Positions 1 through 6,166 of a stretch of DNA of 6,627 nt are shown piece by piece (the first letter of the stretch is position 1; each line of letters opens with the position of its first letter). Origin of the DNA: Planctomycetia bacterium (GTDB lineage: Bacteria; Planctomycetota; Planctomycetia; Gemmatales; Gemmataceae); assembly GCA_005773755.1 (NCBI GenBank), contig SXHE01000853.1:1-6627 (forward strand), given 5' to 3'. The notes beneath the pieces were generated by a model. The model was not told where the DNA came from and searched no databases. It saw only the letters and a program-made list of their open reading frames with translations. A program made the position numbers and the translations under genes.

Positions 1-1650
1 GATCACGCCGGCGTTCACCCGCTGCACCACGAGGTCCTTGATCACGTCGTTGTTGACGAGCAGTTCGTAGATGCCGGTGCGCCCGCGGAACCCGCTCTGG
101 CGGCAGGCCCGGCAGCCGGTGCCCTTCCACAGTTTCGCGGCATCCGGCGTGCCGGCCATCATCTCGACCACGCCCTGTTGGACCTTCACGTCCGCGGCCG
201 GCTTGGGTGCGCCCTTGCGGAACGGGAAGTCCAGCGGCACCGCGTCGGGTTCGGGTACGTAGGTCGTCTTGCAGTCCGGGCAGATGGTCCGCACGAGCCG
301 CTGGGCCATGACCCCTTCCACCGTGCTGGACACGAGGAACGGCTCCACGCCCATGTCGATCATGCGGGTGAACGCGCTCGGGGCGTCGTTCGTGTGCAGC
401 GTGCTGAATACCATGTGACCGGTGAGAGAGGCGTGAATCGCCATCTCCGCGGTCTCGACGTCGCGGATCTCGCCCACCAGGATCACGTCCGGGTCGTGGC
501 GCAGGATGGACCGCAGGGCGTTGGCGAACGACAGGCCGATCTTCGCGTGCGTCTGAATCTGGCTGATGCCGTCCTGGTTGTACTCGACCGGGTCTTCGAC
601 GGTGATGATCTTGGTGCTCTCGTCCTTGATCTCGTTCAGCGCGGAGTAGAGGGTCGTGGACTTGCCCGACCCGGTGGGACCGGTCACGAGCACGATCCCG
701 TGCGGCCGGTCGATGAGGGCCTTGAAGGCGCGGTAGCTTTCCGGCAGCATCCCGACCGTCTTGAGGTCGAAGGCCATGCGCCCCTTGTCGAGGAGCCGCA
801 TGACGATGCCTTCGCCGTGGATCATGGGGATGATCGACACGCGCACGTCGATCTCGCGCCCCTGCACGCGCATCTTGATGCGGCCGTCCTGCGGGAGCCG
901 CTTCTCGGCGATGTTCAGCCGGGCCATGATCTTGATGCGGCTGACAATCGCCATCGCGAACCGGTCGATCTCCGGCGGCAGGTTCTGCTGCTGCAACAGG
1001 CCGTCGATCCGGTAGCGGATGCGGATGCCCTTCTCCTCGCTCTCGACGTGGATGTCCGAGGCCCGCTCGTTCGCGGCCTCGATCAGGATCTGGTTCACGA
1101 GCCGGACGACGGACGCCTCTTGCGCCGCCTTCGCCATCTCGCTGTCGTCGGCCTCGAGCGCCTCCAGGAACTCGATGTCGTCCTTGTCCTCGGCCTTTTC
1201 CTGCGCCAGGGCCGCGACGGTGTCGCCACCGACCCCGAAGTACTGCTTGATGAGCCGTGTGATCTCGCGCGGCGCGGCCAGCACCGGGATCACGTGCAGC
1301 CCGGTGAGCGTTTGCAGCTCGTCGATGGCGTAGGCGTCGATCGGGTCGCCGATGGCGACGACGAGGGTGCCGTTGTTCTTGGCGACCGGCATCAGGTTCT
1401 TGCGGTGAACCAGCTTCTGCGGCATCGCCGCGAGCACGTCCTTCTCGACGGTCGCGTTGGTGAGGTCGATCTGTTCGAGGCCGAACTCCTCGGCCAGCAC
1501 CGGCAACAGCACCTCTTCCTTGATGAACCCCTTGTCGATGAGCACCTGGTGCGGGGGGAAGTCGGGCGCGGCTTTGATGGCTTCGGCGGCCCGGGCGCGC
1601 TCACCTTCGGACAGCAGCCCGCGAGCGGTGAGGGTCTGGATCAGTTGCAT
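1..1650 (-). CDS. gspE: Type II secretion / type IV pilus assembly ATPase, GspE/PilB family (C-terminus cut by window edge)
   Basis: Cytoplasmic hexameric motor ATPase that powers pseudopilus or pilus assembly at the inner membrane. Translating the minus strand from the ATG at 1650-1648 gives 550 uninterrupted residues. An N-terminal GspE/MshE-N type domain lies at about 30-140, then an acidic linker at about 150-180 (EDKDDIEFLEALEADD). The ATPase core follows: Walker A GPTGSGKST 324-332 (K330), Asp box with VEDPVEY (E352, D353), Walker B ILVGEIRD 390-397 (E394), and His box with H412 and H419 in STLHTND. A zinc-binding tetracysteine is formed by CPDC (C457, C460) and CRAC (C513, C516), typical of GspE/PilB and absent from PilT. 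Usual family length is about 560-570, so little is missing. No partner gene is visible here, so GspE versus PilB cannot be decided; the gene symbol is the generic choice. The ribosome binding site is weak (GGGG about 9 nt upstream). It diverges from the Uma2 gene. Confidence 0.95.
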   Translation of the reverse strand, partial: MQLIQTLTARGLLSEGERARAAEAIKAAPDFPPHQVLIDKGFIKEEVLLPVLAEEFGLEQIDLTNATVEKDVLAAMPQKLVHRKNLMPVAKNNGTLVVAIGDPIDAYAIDELQTLTGLHVIPVLAAPREITRLIKQYFGVGGDTVAALAQEKAEDKDDIEFLEALEADDSEMAKAAQEASVVRLVNQILIEAANERASDIHVESEEKGIRIRYRIDGLLQQQNLPPEIDRFAMAIVSRIKIMARLNIAEKRLPQDGRIKMRVQGREIDVRVSIIPMIHGEGIVMRLLDKGRMAFDLKTVGMLPESYRAFKALIDRPHGIVLVTGPTGSGKSTTLYSALNEIKDESTKIITVEDPVEYNQDGISQIQTHAKIGLSFANALRSILRHDPDVILVGEIRDVETAEMAIHASLTGHMVFSTLHTNDAPSAFTRMIDMGVEPFLVSSTVEGVMAQRLVRTICPDCKTTYVPEPDAVPLDFPFRKGAPKPAADVKVQQGVVEMMAGTPDAAKLWKGTGCRACRQSGFRGRTGIYELLVNNDVIKDLVVQRVNAGVI

Positions 1651-1721
1651 TGACGGCCCCGTATCGTTCCGGCGTTCGTGCCGAGAAACAGTGTGCGTAC
1701 CGCGGGCGGGTGCGAGGTGTT

Positions 1722-1751
1722 TTGAGAGTAACCGATTTTAGGGGGTAGATT
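1722..1751 (+). promoter_or_regulatory. Possible sigma70-type promoter in the gspE/Uma2 divergent gap
   Basis: TTGAGA at 1722-1727 (5 of 6 to TTGACA), an 18-nt spacer, then TAGATT at 1746-1751 (4 of 6 to TATAAT). It lies in a locally AT-richer patch of the 1651-1903 gap, which otherwise contains no gene. Transcription would begin near 1758, giving a leader of roughly 145 nt before the Uma2 gene. On the opposite strand, TAAAAT (complement of 1735-1740, 5 of 6 to TATAAT) could serve gspE, but I see no convincing -35 for it. This rests on consensus matching only, and planctomycete promoters may deviate from it. Confidence 0.3.
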
Positions 1752-1760
1752 ATGAGAACC

Positions 1761-1777
1761 CGCTGAAACATTCAGCG
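1761..1777. repeat. Small perfect hairpin / operator-like inverted repeat
   Basis: CGCTGAA at 1761-1767 and TTCAGCG at 1771-1777 are exact reverse complements separated by ACA. The repeat sits between two divergently transcribed genes, just after the putative plus-strand start point. It could be a 5'-leader hairpin or a protein binding site. It is not followed by a T-run, and no gene ends nearby, so a terminator is unlikely. Confidence 0.5.
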
Positions 1778-1893
1778 CGGAACGGGCTTACGACCGGCGC
1801 ATCCGGGCGCATGTTGCATGGAACGCGCACCCCCGCCGCGGTATCATCCCACCAACGACAAACGCGACGGGGTGGGTGCCGGCGACAACGAGC

Positions 1894-1899
1894 AGGAGG
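1894..1899 (+). promoter_or_regulatory. Ribosome binding site deciding the Uma2 start
   Basis: AGGAGG, a full Shine-Dalgarno match, 4 nt before the ATG at 1904. An in-frame ATG at 1811 would add 31 residues rich in Arg, Gly and Ala that resemble no domain, and I see no comparable site before it. The 1904 start is therefore preferred. Confidence 0.75.
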
Positions 1900-1903
1900 C
1901 GCG

Positions 1904-2578
1904 ATGTCAACGATTGTCACGGGGCGCTACGGGGCGGTGTTCGTTCCACCCGGCATCGACACACTCCAAGCTTTTCGCCGGTGGGTTCACTTTGCGAGCC
2001 TGCCGGAGAAGCTACCCATCCATTTTCTCCGCAGCGACGTTTGGCTCGACTGTGAGCGGGCCGACTCGCTGGCGAACATTCTCCTCCGCGGTGAGCTGTC
2101 TGCCGTTCTCGCGACGTTGGCGAATGCCGACAACGGGCTTTACGCGACGGCCGGTATGCTCTGGTCGAATGACCGAGCGGGCTTCGCAACCCTGCCCGAC
2201 GGGTTCTACATGTCGCGCGCGTCGCTGAAAGCTAAGCGCGTTTGGTTCTCGAACGGAGGGAACCCGAAAGCTCAGGCGACAGAGGTTGTTGGAGCCCCCG
2301 ATATCGTCCTTGAGATCGTGAGCGACGTGTCGGAGGACAAGGACACCAATTGGGCAATGTCCGCGTACTTCGACGCCGGCATTCAGGAATACTGGGTGTT
2401 CGACGCCCGCGACTTGGACGACATGCAATTCACCATCTTCAAGCGCGGCCGGAAGGAGTTCATCGCGGCGCGCGCGTCCGGCGGGTGGACGAAGTCTGCC
2501 GTGCTGGGCAAGTCGTTCCGGCTGACTCAAACCGAAGGCGACGATGGCAACCCGGAGTTCACGTTCGAGTACCGCTGA
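1904..2578 (+). CDS. Uma2 (DUF820) family putative endonuclease
   Basis: 224-residue protein with the PD-(D/E)xK-like Uma2 fold; members are predicted nucleases of unknown biological role, commonly present in many copies in Planctomycetes and Cyanobacteria. Recognisable blocks are LPDGFYMS (97-104, D99), the core GAPDIVLEIVSD (about 131-142, with D133 and E137), KDT at 146-148, and AYFDAGIQEYWVFDAR (about 153-168), the family's 'Y..AG..EYW..D' signature. The usual lysine in the 'D...K...Y' block is replaced by alanine; K146, one residue before the block's Asp, is the nearest lysine and could substitute, which is inference. D99 and E137 are the likeliest acidic active-site residues. The N-terminal third is divergent. 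Codon use looks less strongly GC-biased than in its neighbours (more GTT, CTT, GAT), hinting at a different history. It stands alone between a divergent gspE and a convergent queG, overlapping the latter by 52 bp. Start chosen by the AGGAGG site. Confidence 0.88.
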   Translation: MSTIVTGRYGAVFVPPGIDTLQAFRRWVHFASLPEKLPIHFLRSDVWLDCERADSLANILLRGELSAVLATLANADNGLYATAGMLWSNDRAGFATLPDGFYMSRASLKAKRVWFSNGGNPKAQATEVVGAPDIVLEIVSDVSEDKDTNWAMSAYFDAGIQEYWVFDARDLDDMQFTIFKRGRKEFIAARASGGWTKSAVLGKSFRLTQTEGDDGNPEFTFEYR

Positions 2579-3648
2579 CGAATCCGCTCTATCGCCCATG
2601 CCGCCGCGTCGCGAATCACTTCTTCTGCGTCCCCCAGTGCCCTTTCCAGCGCCGGGAGCGCGCGTTCGTCTCCCACGTTCCCCAGTACGATGGCCGCGTT
2701 GCGGAGCAGCCCGGCCCGGCGGTTGCGCCACAGCGACGTGCGCTTGAACCGCTCGCGGAACTGGTCCGCGCTCAGGCCCAATAGCTCGATTGGGTCGAGC
2801 GCGGCCAACTCCGCGTTGTGCGGGAACGCGACCCCTTCGCGCGGCTTGCTGTTCCACGGGCACACGTCCTGGCACACGTCGCAGCCGTACAGCCAGTTCC
2901 CCATTGGCTCGCGCAGTTCGACGGGAATCGCGGATCGCAGCTCCACGGTCAGGTAGCTGATGCACTTGGCCGCGTCGAGCACGAACGGTTGCGGGAACGC
3001 CTTCGTCGGGCAGGCGTCGAGGCACGCGGTGCAAGTGCCGCAGTGCGCGGTAGCGAACGGCGCGTCGGTCGCGAGGTCGAGGTCCGTGAGGACCGCGCCC
3101 AGGAAGAAGAAGCTGCCGCGCCGCCTGTTGATGAGCATGGTGTTTTTGCCGACCCACCCCAGCCCGGCGCGGCGGGCGAAGTCGCGCTCCAGCAAGGGCG
3201 CGGTGTCGGCGACGGCCTCCGTGCGCGAGCCGGGCGCTTCGGCCTCGAGCCACGCCGCGAGCGCGTTCAACCGGTCCCAGATGTACCGGTGGTAGTCCGG
3301 GCCTTGTGCGTACGCGGCGAGCTTTCCGGAGCGGGGGGCGTAAGCCCCCTGTGACACGTCGGCGCAATTCGCTTCGAACGCACACAGGGGGCTTACGCCC
3401 CCCGCTCCGTAGGCGTACTCCATCCCCACCATCAGCACGCTGCGCACGGTTTCCAGAATGCTGCGCGGGTGCTCGCGCGCGTCGCCTTGTGTGCGCAGGT
3501 AGCTCATCTCGCCGGCGTAGCCGCGCGCCAGCCAGTCGCGGAAGCGCGGGAATCCGTCGGCGTTGGTGGCCGGGGCGACGCCCGACAGCGCGAAGCCGAG
3601 TTCGCGGGCCTTCGCCTTCAGGCGCGATGTGAGGGACGCGGTTTCCAC
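2527..3648 (-). CDS. queG: Epoxyqueuosine reductase QueG
   Basis: Reduces epoxyqueuosine to queuosine at the tRNA wobble position 34 (His, Asp, Asn, Tyr tRNAs), using cobalamin and two [4Fe-4S] clusters; a cytoplasmic enzyme. Numbering from the GTG at 3648 (373 residues): N-terminal KARELGF...GVAP, the DTAPLLER motif with the likely general acid D148, and RAGLGWVGKNTMLI. Cluster-binding cysteines are CGTCTACLDACP (C203, C206, C209, C213), then C229 and CDVCQDVCPWN (C256, C259, C263). A HEAT-like helical pair follows at about 315-357 (LLRNAAIVLGNVGD...ALPALERAL). An in-frame GTG at 3720 would add 24 residues, but family N-termini start close to 'ETASLTSRLKAKARELGF', so 3648 is preferred; neither start has a good ribosome binding site. 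Residues 80-108 are encoded by a palindromic element that fills a normally short variable loop before GKLAAYAQGPDYH. All catalytic motifs are intact, so it is probably functional. Confidence 0.95.
   Translation of the reverse strand: METASLTSRLKAKARELGFALSGVAPATNADGFPRFRDWLARGYAGEMSYLRTQGDAREHPRSILETVRSVLMVGMEYAYGAGGVSPLCAFEANCADVSQGAYAPRSGKLAAYAQGPDYHRYIWDRLNALAAWLEAEAPGSRTEAVADTAPLLERDFARRAGLGWVGKNTMLINRRRGSFFFLGAVLTDLDLATDAPFATAHCGTCTACLDACPTKAFPQPFVLDAAKCISYLTVELRSAIPVELREPMGNWLYGCDVCQDVCPWNSKPREGVAFPHNAELAALDPIELLGLSADQFRERFKRTSLWRNRRAGLLRNAAIVLGNVGDERALPALERALGDAEEVIRDAAAWAIERIRQRYSNVNSGLPSSPSV
3327..3409. repeat. 83-bp palindromic (REPIN-like) element inside queG
   Basis: The arm at 3327-3353 is an exact 27-nt reverse complement of the arm at 3383-3409, separated by 29 nt. 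Each arm is also a small hairpin: GGGGGC-GTAA-GCCCCC at 3334-3349 and GGGGGC-TTAC-GCCCCC at 3387-3402. The element is read through in frame by queG on the minus strand as about 29 residues (AGGVSPL...SQGAYAPRS) without a stop. Two inverted hairpin units around a short spacer is the layout of REPIN/BIME elements; residence inside a reading frame recalls Rickettsia palindromic elements. No other full copy is in this window, so its repetitive nature in the genome is inferred. Confidence 0.95.
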
Positions 3649-3731
3649 TCCGTCATCATGGCAGATCGCGCGCGCGGTGGCGGGCCAAAACCGCCGAACG
3701 GTCGAGACTATCCCCGTCACCGTCGGTCAAG

Positions 3732-3753
3732 TAGAATTGCGCCTTCTGAGGAG
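3732..3753 (+). promoter_or_regulatory. Possible -10 element and ribosome binding site of the kinase gene
   Basis: The 113-bp gap 3649-3761 separates divergent queG and the kinase gene. TAGAAT at 3732-3737 matches TATAAT at 5 of 6, but no good -35 lies 16-18 nt upstream. GAGGAG at 3748-3753 is a strong Shine-Dalgarno 8 nt before the ATG at 3762 and fixes that start. The ribosome binding site is convincing; the promoter element is weak. Confidence 0.4.
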
Positions 3754-3761
3754 TACGCCTC

Positions 3762-5912
3762 ATGCCCGCGCCGACCGAGCACCCCGAACCGGACGCCACC
3801 AGTTCCCCGTCGGAACCGCGGGTCGTGGACGAAACGGTCGCGGCCGGGGCAGCGAGCGGCGCGCCCCGATCCGAGTTCGGCCTCCCGACCATGACCGGCG
3901 AGGTCGGCGCGCTCGGTCCGTATCGCATCGTCAAGGAGCTCGGTAAGGGCGGCATGGGCGCGGTCTACGCCGCCATCGACACGCGCCTCGACCGCCGGTT
4001 GGCGCTGAAGGTGATGCTGCCGGAGTTCGCGTCCGACCCCGCCGCGAAGGAGCGGTTCCTGCGCGAGGCCCGCGCCGCCGCCAAGATCAGCCACGACAAC
4101 GTCGTCACCGTGTACGAGGCCGACGAGCGCGACGGCGTGCCGTACATCGCGATGCAGTTCTTGGAAGGTCTGCCCCTCGACGCCTACCTGAAGAAGAAGG
4201 GCACGCCGACCGTTCAGCAGGTGCTGCGGATCGCGTCGGAGGCCGCGGCGGGGTTGGCCGCGGCGCACAAGCTCGGTCTGGTTCACCGCGACATCAAGCC
4301 CGCGAACCTGTGGCTCGAAGCACCCAACGGGCGCGTCAAGGTGCTCGACTTCGGGCTGGCGAAGCCGGTGGACGCCGAGATCGAGATCACCCGGAGCGGG
4401 GCCGTGGTGGGCACGCCCGCGTACATGAGTCCCGAGCAGGCCCGCGGCCAGAAGGTCGATCACCGCGCCGACCTGTTCAGCCTCGGCGCGGTGCTGTACC
4501 GACTGTGTACGGGGCAGTTGCCGTTCCACGGCCCCACCACGATGGCGATCCTGATGGCGCTGGGCACGGAGGAGCCGCCGCCGGTGCGCGAGGTGGCCCC
4601 GCATGTGCCCGAGGCGCTGGCCGCGCTGATCCACCAACTGCTCTCCAAAAGTGCCGACGCCCGGCCGCAATCGGCCGCGGAGGTGGTGAAGCACCTCCGG
4701 GCCATCGCCGAAGACCTCGCGGTCCCGCGCGCGGTGCCAGCGGAACACTCGATCTCGACGCCGCAACTGATTCAGCCGCAGGTGATGTACGCCGTCGTGC
4801 CCGTGACCGTGGCCCCGCCCGCGGCCAGCCCGTTCGCCGACATCGACGCGCCCGCTTCCGAGGTGGGTTCGCGCGCGGCGGTCACCGAAGCCGAGTCGGT
4901 CCCGGGGCCGAAGCCGAAACCGAAACCGGCGCAGACGGCGCGCGGCCGGAGCCCGTGGCCGCTCGTGGGCGGCGCGCTGGTGTTGGCCGCGTTGGTCGTG
5001 GGCGGGGTCGTCTTCGCCCTGAAGGACAAGGGCAAGGACAAAGCCGAGACCAAGCCCGACGCGCCACCTCCGGTCGGGCCGGGGCCGAAGAAGCCGCCAG
5101 AGGCCGACCCCGACCGCAAGGTGGCCGAGTGGGTGCTCGCGCAAAGCTGCACCGTTCGCGTCAATGGCACCGACAAGGACATCATGACCGCGGCCGAGTT
5201 GCCGAAGGAACGGTTCACACTGACGACGGTAAGCCTGTCCGGCTCGCCGGTCGCGGACGCGGGGCTGGCGCAGCTCAAGGAACTCAAAGGGCTGACGGAC
5301 CTCGACCTGCACAGAACAACGAAGGTGACGGACGCAGGGCTGGCGCACCTCAAGGAACTCAAGAGTCTGAAGCGCCTCGACCTGAACGCCACGCAGTTGG
5401 GGAACGCGGGGTTGGATCACCTCAAGGAACTCAAGGGGCTGACGTTCCTCGACCTCCGGGGGACGAAGGTCACGGCAACGGGGCGCGCGGAGCTCCGCGC
5501 GGCGCTGCCCGCCTGCAAGATCGAACACGACGACACTATCGAACCGAAGAGCGACCCCGACCGCACGGCCGCGGAGTGGGTGTTCGCGTGCGGCGGGTAC
5601 ATGCAGATCACCGGCGTGAAGGGGTTCGTGACGGAACCGGGCACGCAGCCGAAGACCCCGTTCACCATTATGGGCGTCTACTTCGATAAGAAAACGATCA
5701 CCGACGCGGGGCTGGCGAACCTCGCGAACCTGAGCGAGCTGTCGCACATCAACGTCAATCACACGACCCTCTCGGACGTCGGGATGGCCCACTTCAAGGG
5801 GCTAAAGAAGCTCAGGCACTTGGCCGCGGCCAGCACGAAGGTGACGGACGCCGGCCTCGAACACCTGAAGGAACTGAAGACCCTCGACTTCCTCGATCTG
5901 GGCGGCACGTAA
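3762..5912 (+). CDS. Transmembrane Ser/Thr protein kinase with leucine-rich-repeat ectodomain (716 aa, ends at a probable frameshift)
   Basis: PknB-type (Hanks) kinase, probably a membrane receptor phosphorylating unknown targets. Kinase domain about 54-313: glycine loop GKGGMGAVY 61-69, ATP lysine K83 (ALKVM), helix-C E102, catalytic loop HRDIKPAN 175-182 (D177), DFG 196-198, activation segment GTPAYMSPEQ 217-226, D237 and R301. All catalytic residues are present. A Pro/Lys/Ala-rich linker with a PKPKPKP run leads to one membrane segment at about 399-420, followed by KDKGKDK and a proline-rich stalk. By topology the kinase is cytoplasmic and the C-terminal part is outside the membrane. Two related modules begin DPDRK..AEWV (449) and DPDRT..AEWV (598) and carry 24-residue LRRs of the 'VTDAGLxxLKELKxLxxLDLxxTK' type. 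The frame stops at TAA 5910-5912 at the last residue of an LRR; deleting T5910 continues it into the next 77 residues. Start set by GAGGAG 8 nt upstream. Confidence 0.95.
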   Translation: MPAPTEHPEPDATSSPSEPRVVDETVAAGAASGAPRSEFGLPTMTGEVGALGPYRIVKELGKGGMGAVYAAIDTRLDRRLALKVMLPEFASDPAAKERFLREARAAAKISHDNVVTVYEADERDGVPYIAMQFLEGLPLDAYLKKKGTPTVQQVLRIASEAAAGLAAAHKLGLVHRDIKPANLWLEAPNGRVKVLDFGLAKPVDAEIEITRSGAVVGTPAYMSPEQARGQKVDHRADLFSLGAVLYRLCTGQLPFHGPTTMAILMALGTEEPPPVREVAPHVPEALAALIHQLLSKSADARPQSAAEVVKHLRAIAEDLAVPRAVPAEHSISTPQLIQPQVMYAVVPVTVAPPAASPFADIDAPASEVGSRAAVTEAESVPGPKPKPKPAQTARGRSPWPLVGGALVLAALVVGGVVFALKDKGKDKAETKPDAPPPVGPGPKKPPEADPDRKVAEWVLAQSCTVRVNGTDKDIMTAAELPKERFTLTTVSLSGSPVADAGLAQLKELKGLTDLDLHRTTKVTDAGLAHLKELKSLKRLDLNATQLGNAGLDHLKELKGLTFLDLRGTKVTATGRAELRAALPACKIEHDDTIEPKSDPDRTAAEWVFACGGYMQITGVKGFVTEPGTQPKTPFTIMGVYFDKKTITDAGLANLANLSELSHINVNHTTLSDVGMAHFKGLKKLRHLAAASTKVTDAGLEHLKELKTLDFLDLGGT

Positions 5913-6144
5913 GGTGACGGACGCGGGGGTGCCCCACCTGAAAGAACTCACGAAGCTGACGTGGCTCAGTCTGCACGACTCACAGGTAACGGACGCCGGA
6001 CTGGTTCACCTGAACGACCTGAAGAACCTGAAAGAACTGCACCTCACGAAATTGAAGTTGACGGCGAAGGCGCTGGAGGCGCTCGCGACGGCGCTTCCGG
6101 AGTGCAAAATCGTCCACGACGGCGGCACCATCGAGCCGAAGAAG
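5106..6144 (+). repeat. Two related LRR modules (internal duplication) in the kinase ectodomain
   Basis: Module 1 (5106-5549) and module 2 (5553-6144, if T5910 is ignored) share the same ends: DPDR-x2-AEWV at the start and ALPxCKIxHDxxTIEPK at the finish. Module 1 has three full LRRs of 24-25 residues and module 2 has five of exactly 24. The DNA is also repetitive: CTCAAGGAACTCAA recurs at 5274, 5349 and 5421. This suggests tandem duplication of a module followed by LRR gain or loss. Confidence 0.85.
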
Positions 6145-6147
6145 TGA
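5914..6147 (+). CDS. Frameshift-separated C-terminal LRR segment of the upstream kinase
   Basis: 77 residues from GTG 5914 to TGA 6145-6147. It contains two full LRRs (VTDAGVPHLKELTKLTWLSLHDSQ-like units of 24 residues) and a capping stretch ending ALPECKIVHDGGTIEPKK. That ending is nearly identical to the end of kinase module 1 (ALPACKIEHDDTIEPK). It has no domain of its own to start with and begins in mid-repeat, so it is almost certainly the true C-terminus of the preceding kinase. Dropping T5910 gives GGC ACG AAG GTG ACG GAC, joining the parts into 794 residues with unbroken 24-residue periodicity. The alternative is stop-restart translation, with GTG one base after the TAA, but no good ribosome binding site precedes it. 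Confidence 0.8.
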   Translation: MTDAGVPHLKELTKLTWLSLHDSQVTDAGLVHLNDLKNLKELHLTKLKLTAKALEALATALPECKIVHDGGTIEPKK

Positions 6148-6166
6148 CGGCGCGCCGCTGCCAACG

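Noticed and set aside
178..1653. Long open frame on the plus strand, 491 codons
   Set aside because: It is antisense to the GspE ATPase, Arg/His/Asp/Val-rich with no domain, and arises from the G/C third-position bias of the real gene.
1782..1792. GGGCTTACG resembling the core of the queG palindromic element
   Set aside because: Only about nine bases match and there is no complementary partner or hairpin, so it is most likely chance.
1811..1903. Upstream in-frame ATG at 1811 as the start of the Uma2 gene
   Set aside because: The extra 31 residues look non-coding in composition, and the AGGAGG site points to the ATG at 1904.
2012..3385. 457-codon minus-strand frame across queG and the Uma2 gene
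   Set aside because: It is an out-of-frame shadow of queG, Arg/Gly-rich with no recognisable family, and it crosses the oppositely oriented Uma2 gene.
3649..3720. Upstream GTG at 3720 as the queG start
   Set aside because: It would add 24 residues not expected in the family and has no ribosome binding site. The GTG at 3648 fits the family N-terminus, though its own ribosome site is also poor.
5270..5440. Short direct repeats (CTCAAGGAACTCAA) as a CRISPR-like array
   Set aside because: The repeats are 72-75 nt apart and encode LKEL in successive LRRs; they are coding repeats, not an array.
3717..5792. Long open frame on the minus strand, 691 codons
   Set aside because: It is antisense to the Ser/Thr kinase, Arg-rich and without motifs; the kinase on the plus strand has all catalytic residues and a good ribosome binding site.
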